From contig JAFATP010000056.1 in NCBI GenBank assembly GCA_019243895.1, positions 1 through 12,015 of the forward strand: a stretch of DNA of 12,015 bases, given 5' to 3'. The notes under the pieces are model-generated. The model was not told where the DNA came from, did not search any database, and was given only the letters and a program-made list of their open reading frames with translations. Positions within the stretch are counted from its first letter, which is position 1, and each line of letters starts with the position of its first letter. Below are positions 1-5,913 of the stretch, in pieces. This DNA is from Alphaproteobacteria bacterium (GTDB taxonomy: Bacteria > Pseudomonadota > Alphaproteobacteria > Rickettsiales > SXRF01). Both the position numbers and the translations under genes were made by a program.

Positions 1-643
1 CCTCCGGGAGCTTGAGAGCGAGCAGGGTGTAGACCGGCGGGCCGCCGGTCTGGGCCAGGGGACTCTTTTCGTCAATGCCCAGGGTTTTCATCCACTCGGC
101 GCGCACTTCCTTATTATAATGCGTCAGCTTATCGTTCAGCAGTTCCGCCGAGCCGATATAATTGTAGTAGATCTGATTGCGCTCGCTGACCGTTTTATCC
201 AGAATAGCTTTTGAAGGTTGGGAATCTATCGGCTCCCCGATCAACCGGTCGGTGTCCTGCTCCAGCGGGCCCAGGAAATGTGCCGGACCTTCCTCGCCCT
301 TGCCCCAGGGGGCTTGGAGATGTTCCAAATTCGGACGGTCTAAATCGAAGGATTTACCGCCGACGCTGACGGGTGTTTTCTTGGAGAGATCCTGGGGGTT
401 CGGATCGATGCGCAGCGTCTCCGGGGCGCTATTGCCGAGAAATTTATCCACCATCGTATTGATGGAGCCGCCGGTCAATAACCCCACGATGATTCCGATT
501 ATCAGCCCGGGGATACCGCCGACGCCGAAGCCGATGGCCGTGAAAAGTCCCGTGCTTAATATGCCGCCCGGCTTAAGACCGGAAGCCTGATTGCCGAAGG
601 TGTTGCCGAGAAAGGTGAGAATAGTCTTAAAAATGGATTCCAT
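1..643 (-). CDS. Unrecognised protein with a glycine-rich membrane segment (partial, C-terminus outside window)
   Basis: An open frame runs leftward from an ATG at 643-641 through the window edge without a stop, giving 214 whole codons. I do not recognise the family. Residues 1-20 are short and polar to amphipathic. Residues about 28-58 form one long hydrophobic stretch rich in Gly and Ile (FGVGGIPGLIIGIIVGLL), a glycine-zipper-like membrane segment. Everything after it is hydrophilic, with Pro-rich parts (residues 78-145), then a more helical part with YYNYIG near residues 159-164. There is no cleavable signal peptide, so a single-pass or hairpin inner-membrane anchor with a large soluble tail is the simplest reading. 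AAGG lies about 10 bases upstream of the ATG. Its base composition looks less GC-rich than the lipoprotein and rsmI genes beside it. Function is unknown. That it is coding rests on frame length, the ribosome binding site and the sensible hydropathy pattern. Confidence 0.72.
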   Translation of the reverse strand, partial: MESIFKTILTFLGNTFGNQASGLKPGGILSTGLFTAIGFGVGGIPGLIIGIIVGLLTGGSINTMVDKFLGNSAPETLRIDPNPQDLSKKTPVSVGGKSFDLDRPNLEHLQAPWGKGEEGPAHFLGPLEQDTDRLIGEPIDSQPSKAILDKTVSERNQIYYNYIGSAELLNDKLTHYNKEVRAEWMKTLGIDEKSPLAQTGGPPVYTLLALKLPE

Positions 644-664
644 ATACCGTTACCTTATTTCCCT

Positions 665-675
665 ATGATTATCAT
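665..675 (-). promoter_or_regulatory. Possible promoter -10 overlapped by an operator-like palindrome
   Basis: On the minus strand GATAAT (plus 668-673) differs from the -10 consensus TATAAT at one position. It would start RNA near 660, just upstream of the ribosome binding site for the gene starting at 643. It lies inside the palindrome ATGAT-T-ATCAT (665-675), itself within a wider inverted repeat CTATGA (663-668) / TCATAG (677-682). The core ATGATAATCAT on the minus strand equals the centre of the classical Fur box, but the outer halves do not match it. I see no good -35. Seen: the palindrome. Inferred: that it is a promoter with a repressor site, possibly Fur-like. Confidence 0.3.
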
Positions 676-725
676 CTCATAGAAAGGGGCAAATGGCGTA
701 TGAACGTTCAATGAACCCTGAAAAT

Positions 726-739
726 CCGGCTCTGACCGG
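726..739 (-). terminator. Weak candidate terminator after the LpoA-like gene
   Basis: Reading leftward after the stop at 761, the RNA can form a 5-bp stem (CCGGT with GCCGG, one G-T pair) with a CAGA loop, followed by ATTTT. The stem is short, so this is a weak rho-independent terminator at best. The rest of 644-760 holds only the leader and promoter region of the gene starting at 643. Confidence 0.22.
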
Positions 740-760
740 CAGTCACAATCCTGTCATACA

Positions 761-2008
761 TCAGAACATCTTCGGGCCGGGGTCCAGAATCGCCAGGCCG
801 GAAGGCGTGATTTCCATTACGGTCAGGCTGCGCTGCGTGGTGCCATCCGGCTTGAAGCGGAACAGCCCGTTGGCGGGGCCGGTGAACCCTTGCGGGCTCG
901 TCAGCGCGCCCGCGGAGAAATTCGGCCCATGTGCGCGGGCCGCCAGCAGGAACGCCAGGTTCACCGCGTCGTAAGCCAGACTGGAAAGGCGCTGCGGGCG
1001 ATAGCCGTAAGCGGCCAGAAAGCGCCGTTCGAAGGCGGCGTAATATTCCGGCGGGGCGCTGGCGAACCAGGCGCCCTGCAGCAGCGACAGCTTCCGGGTT
1101 TCCTCGTCGTCCCACAGCCCCGTGCCCAGATATCGCACCTTGTCATGGCCCAGCCCGTGCGCTTTCAATGATGCCAGCAGCGGGTTGAGCTGACTGCCGC
1201 CTTCGCCCAGGAACAGCGCCGAGAAGCTGGTGCGCCCGTAAGCCTCCTGCAGGCGCCCCGCGGCGGCCTCGATATTCTCGGCGGTCTGCGCATAGCGCTC
1301 CACCGGAGAGACGCGGATGCCCTTGCCGCCGAGCGATGCCACCAGCGCGTCGCTCACCGTCTTGCCGTAAGCGTCGCTCGGCACCAGCGCGGCGAAACTG
1401 CTGATCTTCTTCAGGAACGCATATTCCGCCACGCGCGCCACCTGCTGCTCCGGCAGAAAACCGAACACATACACGCCCTCGCCCGCCAGCGCGCGATTGT
1501 TGGAGAGCGTGATCATGGGAATACGCGCCTTGCGCGCCACCGGCGCGGCCGCGATCACGAACGGCGTAAATACCGGGCCGACGATCAGGCTTGCGCCTTC
1601 ATCCACCGCCTGCTGCGTCAACGCCGCCGTGGTGCTGGGCGATGCGCCGGTGTCCTTCGGCAGCAGCACGATCTTCACCGGCATCTGCTCGGGCTTCAGC
1701 GTGAAATACTGGTCGTAAAGCGCCAGCGTCGCCGCATCCAGCATGGCCTGCCCCAGCGCCTGGCTGTCGCCGGAAAGCGGCAGCAGCAGCGCCACCTTCA
1801 CCACCGGCACACCGGCCGGAATCGCCGGAGCGGGAAAGGGCGAAGGATTCGGCTCCGGCCTCGGCACCGGCGCGGCGGCGCTGATTCCCTCCGGCGGCGT
1901 GGTCACCAGCCGGTATCCGGGCTGCGCGGGTCTTTCGGGCTGCAGCGCGCAGGCGGGGAGCGCCAGCACCGCGCCGATGCATAAAAAGCTTAGCAGAGAT
2001 TTAAACAT
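761..2008 (-). CDS. LpoA-like penicillin-binding protein activator / periplasmic ligand-binding lipoprotein
   Basis: The product is 415 residues. It starts with a lipoprotein signal: positive start MFKS, hydrophobic core at residues 5-17, and lipobox LPAC with the modified cysteine at residue 20. A Pro-rich linker (about residues 46-68, PRPEPNPSPFPAP) leads into a periplasmic-binding-protein type I fold beginning KVALLLPLSG (71-80), with the strand IVGPVF further on. This is the architecture of the alphaproteobacterial penicillin-binding protein activator group, related to the C-terminal domain of E. coli LpoA, which stimulates the peptidoglycan synthase PBP1A from the outer membrane. The tetratricopeptide N-terminal domain of enterobacterial LpoA is absent. 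Divergent position beside rsmI, as in E. coli, supports the assignment. AAGG lies 10 bases before the ATG. An amino-acid-binding ABC-transporter receptor is the alternative, but it is lipid-anchored and no transporter genes are adjacent. Activator function is inferred. Confidence 0.82.
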   Translation of the reverse strand: MFKSLLSFLCIGAVLALPACALQPERPAQPGYRLVTTPPEGISAAAPVPRPEPNPSPFPAPAIPAGVPVVKVALLLPLSGDSQALGQAMLDAATLALYDQYFTLKPEQMPVKIVLLPKDTGASPSTTAALTQQAVDEGASLIVGPVFTPFVIAAAPVARKARIPMITLSNNRALAGEGVYVFGFLPEQQVARVAEYAFLKKISSFAALVPSDAYGKTVSDALVASLGGKGIRVSPVERYAQTAENIEAAAGRLQEAYGRTSFSALFLGEGGSQLNPLLASLKAHGLGHDKVRYLGTGLWDDEETRKLSLLQGAWFASAPPEYYAAFERRFLAAYGYRPQRLSSLAYDAVNLAFLLAARAHGPNFSAGALTSPQGFTGPANGLFRFKPDGTTQRSLTVMEITPSGLAILDPGPKMF

Positions 2009-2018
2009 GACGTATATA
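1990..2018 (+). promoter_or_regulatory. Candidate promoter for rsmI-yraN-BON lipoprotein
   Basis: TTAGCA (1990-1995, 4 of 6 matches to TTGACA) lies 17 bases from TATATA (2013-2018, 5 of 6 matches to TATAAT). RNA would start near 2025, leaving a leader of about 40 bases. The -35 lies inside the start of the divergent lipoprotein gene, so the two directions could interfere. This rests on consensus matching only. Confidence 0.3.
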
Positions 2019-2035
2019 CCTTAATACAGGATCGC

Positions 2036-2053
2036 AGGGCGCAGTGGCGCTCT
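2036..2053 (+). promoter_or_regulatory. Hairpin in the rsmI leader
   Basis: AGGGCGC (2036-2042) can pair with GCGCTCT (2047-2053) around an AGTG loop: seven pairs, one of them G-T. It ends 13 bases before the rsmI ATG, where no Shine-Dalgarno sequence is visible. It could limit or shape translation initiation. No role is demonstrated. Confidence 0.3.
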
Positions 2054-2066
2054 ACAACCGAAAACC

Positions 2067-2945
2067 ATGACTTCACCTATCGTGAAATCCTTTTCCAGTC
2101 AAACCGCAAGCCTGAAATCCGGATTGTACCTGGTGGCCACCCCCATCGGCCACCTGCGCGATATCACCCTGCGCGCGCTGGACACGCTGCACGCGGCGGA
2201 TCTTATCGCGTGCGAGGATACGCGGGTGACGGCCACGCTGCTGAAAGCCCACGGCATCGCCACGCCCACCGATTCCTATCACGAGCACAATGCCGCCGCC
2301 AAACGCCCGGCATTGCTGAAGCGCATCGCGTCCGGCCAGGCGGTGGCGCTGGTGTCGGATGCGGGCACGCCGCTGATTTCCGACCCAGGGTATAAGCTGG
2401 TGCGCGAGGCGGCGGCGGTGGGCCTGCGCGTGGAGGCGGTGCCGGGGGCGTCCAGCGTGCTGGCGGCGTTAAGCATCAGCGCCTTGCCCACCGACCGCTT
2501 CTGCTTCTGCGGCTTTATGCCCGCGCGCACGGGTGAGGCGAAGCGGATGCTGACGCAAGCCGCGGCCATTCCCGCCACGCTGATTTTTTTCGCGCCCGCG
2601 CGTACGCTTCCCGCCACGCTGGCGCTGATGGTGGAAACGCTGGGCCCGCGCCCAGCCGCCGTTACCCGCGAGTTGACCAAGCTGCATGAAGAGGCGCGGC
2701 GCGGCGGGCTGGCGGAGCTTGCCGGGCATTATGCGGAAACAGGGGCGCCGAAAGGCGAGGTGGTGATCGTCATCGGTCCGCCGCAAGCAAAAGAAGCGCC
2801 GCAGGACGCCGCAGTGGATGAAGCCATTACGCGCGCGCTGGCCACGCTGTCATTGAAGGACGCGGCGGCGTTCGTGGCGGCGCAGCTGGGGCTGCCGCGA
2901 AGCAAAGTGTATCAGCGCGCGCTGGCGCTGAAATCCCATGCGTAA
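2067..2945 (+). CDS. rsmI: 16S rRNA (cytidine1402-2'-O)-methyltransferase
   Basis: The 292-residue product carries the RsmI signature series: YLVATPIG (21-28), EDTR (50-53), SDAGTPLISDPG (97-108), PGASSVLAALSIS, a GFMP variant of the usual GFLP, and TRELTKLHEE (200-209). It belongs to the SAM-dependent tetrapyrrole-methylase superfamily. The family uses S-adenosylmethionine to methylate the ribose of C1402 in the ribosomal P site, which RsmH also modifies at N4. Length is normal for the family, with a slightly long N-terminus of about 18 residues before the first strand. The start at 2067 is the first ATG after the divergent promoter region. No ribosome binding site is evident, so a start slightly further in is possible. 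The small C-terminal domain (about 250-292, ending LPRSKVYQRALAL) is typical. Its stop overlaps yraN by 8 bases. Confidence 0.95.
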   Translation: MTSPIVKSFSSQTASLKSGLYLVATPIGHLRDITLRALDTLHAADLIACEDTRVTATLLKAHGIATPTDSYHEHNAAAKRPALLKRIASGQAVALVSDAGTPLISDPGYKLVREAAAVGLRVEAVPGASSVLAALSISALPTDRFCFCGFMPARTGEAKRMLTQAAAIPATLIFFAPARTLPATLALMVETLGPRPAAVTRELTKLHEEARRGGLAELAGHYAETGAPKGEVVIVIGPPQAKEAPQDAAVDEAITRALATLSLKDAAAFVAAQLGLPRSKVYQRALALKSHA

Positions 2946-3315
2946 CCGCCGCGCCGCGCATCGCCTGGGCCGCGAGGCGGAAGCGGCGTGCGCCGAGCAT
3001 TTACGCGCCGCCGGGTGGCGCATCATTGGCGTGCGGGTGCAGACCGGCGCCGGCGAAATCGACATTCTGGCGGTGGAGGACGACACGCTGGTGATCGTGG
3101 AAGTCAAGGCGCGCGCATATGAGGCGGACGGGCTTTACGCCATCACGCGCGCCAAGCAGAAGCGGCTGGTGGCCGCCGCCTGGGCCATCCTCGCCAACCC
3201 GGGTAAAATCGCTGGACTCGCCACGCCGCTGCCGCCTAATATACGCTTCGATGCGATGGCGGTAAGCGCGTCCGGCCCGCCCTTCCACTTACGCGACGCA
3301 TGGAGAGAGGAATGA
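2938..3315 (+). CDS. yraN: YraN family (UPF0102) nuclease-fold protein
   Basis: The 125-residue product matches the UPF0102/YraN family in length and motifs: LGREAEAACAEHL near the N-terminus, then GEIDILA (39-45) and VIVEVKAR (52-59). D42, E55 and K57 form the D...ExK pattern of the restriction-endonuclease-like fold. The biochemical role is not firmly established; members are thought to act on nucleic acid. The ATG lies inside the end of rsmI (8-base overlap) and its TGA shares the ATGA overlap with the next gene, so the three genes are very likely translated from one message. rsmI-yraN adjacency recurs across proteobacteria. Nothing appears truncated, and all the core residues are present. 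Confidence 0.92.
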   Translation: MRNRRAAHRLGREAEAACAEHLRAAGWRIIGVRVQTGAGEIDILAVEDDTLVIVEVKARAYEADGLYAITRAKQKRLVAAAWAILANPGKIAGLATPLPPNIRFDAMAVSASGPPFHLRDAWREE

Positions 3316-3914
3316 ATAATCAGAACAATAAATTGATTCTGCTGCCGGTTCTGCTGGTGGCGCTGGGGCTTTCCGGCTGCGTGCCGCTTATCCTCGGCGG
3401 CGCCGGCGCGGGCGCCGAGATGGCGGCGCAGGAGCGCACGCCGGGGCACACGGTGGACGACGCGGGCATCTACCTCAAAATCAAGGAGCGCTTCGCGTCC
3501 GCCCCCACCAACGATCTGTTCGCCAACGTGGAAATCAAGGTGGTCGAGGGCCGTGTGCTGCTGACCGGCAATGTCGATAAGCCGGAATCGCAGATCGAGG
3601 CGGTGAACCTCGTGTGGCAGGTGAGCGGCGTGAAAGAGGTCATCAACGAGATTCAGGTGAATGACAAGGCCGGCTTCTCCAATTACGCCCGCGATGTGTG
3701 GATCAGCACGCAGGTGCGCACCAAGCTGCTGTTCACCAAGGGCATCCGCTCCGTGAATTATTCGGTGATCACGGTCAACCAGGCGGTGTATCTGATGGGC
3801 ATCGCGCAGAATCAGGAAGAGCTTGACCGCGCCACCACCGTGGCCGGCACGGTGCAATACGTGCAGAAAGTGGTGAGCTATGTGCGGCTGAAGGATGATC
3901 CGCGCCGCCCATGA
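3312..3914 (+). CDS. Two-BON-domain outer-membrane lipoprotein (DolP/YraP-like)
   Basis: I take the start at 3312 (MNNQNNK) rather than the in-frame ATG at 3300. It makes an ATGA overlap with the yraN stop, has GGAGAGAGG just upstream, and gives a clean lipoprotein signal: hydrophobic residues 8-20, lipobox LSGC, modified cysteine 23. The mature 178-residue part holds a Gly/Ala-rich spacer and then two BON domains. The first is about 49-117, with VEIKVVEGRVLLTGNV; the second is about 127-194, with NYSVITVNQAVYLMGIAQ. Two tandem BON domains on a lipid anchor is the architecture of E. coli DolP (YraP), which binds anionic phospholipid and helps maintain the outer membrane. The locus also matches, since dolP sits near yraN in E. 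coli. C-terminal residues DDPRRP are family-atypical but short. DolP-like function is inferred from architecture and context. Confidence 0.88.
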   Translation: MNNQNNKLILLPVLLVALGLSGCVPLILGGAGAGAEMAAQERTPGHTVDDAGIYLKIKERFASAPTNDLFANVEIKVVEGRVLLTGNVDKPESQIEAVNLVWQVSGVKEVINEIQVNDKAGFSNYARDVWISTQVRTKLLFTKGIRSVNYSVITVNQAVYLMGIAQNQEELDRATTVAGTVQYVQKVVSYVRLKDDPRRP

Positions 3915-3919
3915 ACAGG

Positions 3920-3988
3920 GAGTTACGAGGTACGGGTTACGAGTTGCGGGTGGACGCAAACCACTTCGTAACCCGTAACCCGTAACTC
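3920..3988. repeat. Heptad-based imperfect inverted repeat between the BON lipoprotein gene and gshB
   Basis: The left arm 3920-3942 pairs with the right arm 3966-3988 at 21 of 23 positions, with a 23-base spacer. Each arm is itself a run of 7-base units. The left reads GAGTTAC, GAGGTAC, GGGTTAC, GAGTTGC from 3920. The right reads GTAACCC, GTAACCC, GTAACTC, GCAACGA from 3968. The repeat begins 5 bases after the upstream stop codon and ends 8 bases before the gshB ATG. It therefore fills the place where the gshB ribosome binding site should be. No T-run follows, so it is not a classical terminator. Confidence 0.85.
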
Positions 3989-3996
3989 GCAACGAT

Positions 3997-4929
3997 ATGC
4001 TCACCGCCATCCAGATGGACCCGATTGCGTCCATTAATCCGCGTAATGATTCGACGCTGATCCTGATGCTGGAGGCGCAGGCGCGCGGTCACGCGCTTTA
4101 TTATTACACGCCGAAGGATTTACACATGCGCGACGGCGCACCGGCGGCGCATGCCTGTCCCATCACCGTGCGCCCGGACGCGACGGATTATTATACGCTG
4201 GGAGAGGCGCGCACGCTGCCGCTGTCGGAAGTGGATTGCGTGCTGATGCGGCAGGACCCGCCCTTCGATCTGGCCTACATAACCGCGACGCATATATTGG
4301 AGCGCGCATCGCCGCGCACGCGCGTGTTCAATGACCCGGGCGCCGTGCGCAACCATCCGGAAAAGCTTTTTCCGCTGGCTTTTCCTAAGTTCCTGCCGCC
4401 GACGCTGATCTCCGCCGACCCGGACGCCATCCGCGCCTTTCACGCCGAGCAGGGGGAGGTCGTGCTGAAGCCGCTTTACGGCCATGGCGGGCGGGCGGTG
4501 TTCCGCATCGCCCGCGACCGCGCCAATCTGGAGGCGCTGCTGGAGCTGATGTTCACCCACGCCAAGGAGCCGGTGGTGGCGCAGCGCTTCCTGCCGGAAG
4601 TGAACACCCAGGAGCGCCGCATCATCCTCATCGATGGCAATATCTGCGGCGCGTTCGGCCGCACGCCGGCCTCCGGCGACATCCGCTCCAATATGCGCGT
4701 GGGCGGCACGCCGGTGCCGGCGGAGCTGACGCCCCGGCAGCGAAAGATCGCGCAGGAAGTGGGCGCCGCCTGCCGCGAAAAAGGCTTGCTTCTGGCGGGG
4801 CTGGACGTCATCGGCGACTGGCTCACCGAGATTAACCTCACCTCGCCCACCGGCCTGCGCCAGTTAAAGACGCTGTATGGGCTTGCGCCGGAGAAGGATT
4901 TCTGGGACGCGGCGGAACGGCGCGGATAG
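3997..4929 (+). CDS. gshB: Glutathione synthetase
   Basis: The 310-residue product is a full-length bacterial glutathione synthetase, an ATP-grasp ligase joining gamma-glutamylcysteine and glycine with ATP hydrolysis in the cytoplasm. Visible markers are MDPIASINPRNDST (7-20, family N-terminal motif), LMRQDPPFDLAYITATHILE, NDPGAVRNHPEKLF, the ATP-binding strand VVLKPLYGHGGRAVFR with K158 and the glycine loop 162-165, and the metal- and substrate-binding end EINLTSPTG (278-286). The start at 3997 gives the usual six residues before MDPIAS. No ribosome binding site is visible because the right arm of the inverted repeat occupies that region, so initiation may depend on how that RNA folds. It shares strand with the rsmI cluster but is separated by 82 bases, so it may be co-transcribed or separately controlled. 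No gshA lies in the window. Confidence 0.95.
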   Translation: MLTAIQMDPIASINPRNDSTLILMLEAQARGHALYYYTPKDLHMRDGAPAAHACPITVRPDATDYYTLGEARTLPLSEVDCVLMRQDPPFDLAYITATHILERASPRTRVFNDPGAVRNHPEKLFPLAFPKFLPPTLISADPDAIRAFHAEQGEVVLKPLYGHGGRAVFRIARDRANLEALLELMFTHAKEPVVAQRFLPEVNTQERRIILIDGNICGAFGRTPASGDIRSNMRVGGTPVPAELTPRQRKIAQEVGAACREKGLLLAGLDVIGDWLTEINLTSPTGLRQLKTLYGLAPEKDFWDAAERRG

Positions 4930-4943
4930 GCGGCTGCTATCCG
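4923..4943. terminator. Small hairpin shared by two convergent genes, possible bidirectional terminator
   Basis: CGGATAG (4923-4929) and CTATCCG (4937-4943) are perfect reverse complements around a 7-base loop. The left arm ends with the gshB TAG; the right arm begins with the minus-strand TAG of the convergent gene. There is no T-tract on either side, so if it ends transcription it is a weak or Rho-assisted site. Confidence 0.4.
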
Positions 4944-5800
4944 AAGCTTGGGGATGAAGGAAGCGGCAGGGCCGCCATGGCGGGCGCGGCGGGTTTAAAA
5001 TGGCCGAGTCCGTTCGGCGGCACGGCCGTCAATAAATCCGGCAGGAATCGCTTTACTTCGGCAGGAGATAGGATGTGTCGCTCCAGCGTGCCGCCTTCCT
5101 GCTGTTTTAGCTGGTCATCGAATTCCATGCGGATCTGTTTGGCTGTCTTATCCGCGGTGTTGGTAATGGAGTATTCTTTGCCCTTGATTATCAGCGTCGC
5201 GGTTGCTCCGGGCGCTAGCGTGATCATCCTGCCGCCATTCAGGCAGAATCTCAAACCGCCGTCGGCAATGCCATATTGTTTCTTTCCTTTCGCTTTCTCA
5301 TAAAATGACAGGTGCAGGGCGGTGTGGCCATTCTCCCGCGTGCAGGCGTTATCGGCCTCGACGATGAGCTTCGTTGCCGCGTCTTTCACCGTAACGCGCT
5401 GAATGGCGGCGTGGGCATCGAGATGCGCAGTGCCTTCGCCGGAAAGGAACAGCACGGAGCCCGGGCCGGTGATGGTGACGTTGGTGTCCTTGGATAATTG
5501 CAGGTCGGCAAAGACCTTTTTTCCTTGTGGCATGGTGGCGGTGGCGGGGCTGTTGTGCAGCGCGATGCGCGTAATATGGCCGGGGATGGCCAGAGGGCCA
5601 TCTTCCTGATAGACGGAAGCCACCGTGTCCAGTTTTTCCTTGATTACACGCTGCGCAATCAGCCTCTTGCCCGAACTTTCCGGCAGTGCCCGGATGTCCA
5701 ATGTCGTGGCAGTGGCGAATTGGTCAGAAAAATCATCCTTAGGCTTGCTCGGCCTCATGATGTCTTCGAGCGATTTCGGCTCCGGCGATTGCTGCGGCAT
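4937..5800 (-). CDS. Unrecognised 287-residue protein
   Basis: I do not recognise this protein. It has no signal peptide or membrane segment, so it is probably cytoplasmic or delivered by a route not visible here. The N-terminal 30 residues are polar and rich in Pro, Lys and Asp (PEPKSLEDIMRPSKPKDDF), probably disordered. The middle (about residues 70-210) is dominated by short alternating strands such as TNVTITGPGSVLFLSG and ATATLIIKGKEY, suggesting an all-beta fold. Its only cysteines are in ACTREN and RFCLNGG. The tail is Pro/Ala-rich and ends PSSPSFG. GGGAAG lies about 6 bases before the ATG, and a TATAGT -10 candidate lies a little further upstream, so it probably has its own promoter. 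It converges on gshB with a 7-base gap and lies 113 bases after cysQ. Composition looks less GC-rich than its neighbours. Lineage-specific gene is the best description. Confidence 0.75.
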   Translation of the reverse strand: MPQQSPEPKSLEDIMRPSKPKDDFSDQFATATTLDIRALPESSGKRLIAQRVIKEKLDTVASVYQEDGPLAIPGHITRIALHNSPATATMPQGKKVFADLQLSKDTNVTITGPGSVLFLSGEGTAHLDAHAAIQRVTVKDAATKLIVEADNACTRENGHTALHLSFYEKAKGKKQYGIADGGLRFCLNGGRMITLAPGATATLIIKGKEYSITNTADKTAKQIRMEFDDQLKQQEGGTLERHILSPAEVKRFLPDLLTAVPPNGLGHFKPAAPAMAALPLPSSPSFG

Positions 5801-5816
5801 AGATACTTCCCGGTCG

Positions 5817-5840
5817 GTTAATGGTAATTAACTATACCAT
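5817..5840 (-). promoter_or_regulatory. Candidate promoter and overlapping inverted repeats for the unrecognised gene at 4937-5800
   Basis: On the minus strand TATAGT (plus 5831-5836) differs from the -10 consensus at one position and would start RNA about 23 bases before the ATG at 5800. ATGACG, 19 bases further upstream, is a weak -35. Two inverted repeats overlap here: GTTAAT (5817-5822) with ATTAAC (5827-5832), and ATGGTA (5821-5826) with TACCAT (5835-5840). They share bases, so they cannot both form in one strand. They may be operator half-sites. Confidence 0.3.
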
Positions 5841-5913
5841 GCCGGGCCGTCAGCGCGTCATGAACTATTTATGAAGTGGTCCCCGACACAAACGGTTTGC
5901 CGTCATCAAACGG

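Noticed and set aside
3920..3988. CRISPR or tandem-repeat array
   Set aside because: The units are only 7 bases, have no unique spacers and are arranged as opposing arms. This is an inverted repeat, not a CRISPR array.
3135..4034. 299-residue minus-strand frame covering yraN, the BON gene and the inverted repeat
   Set aside because: It is antisense to three supported genes and reads through the heptad repeat, where it gives a VTGYGLR-like low-complexity segment. No ribosome binding site is seen.
4120..4560. 146-residue minus-strand frame inside gshB
   Set aside because: It lies opposite conserved ATP-grasp coding sequence and has shadow-like composition.
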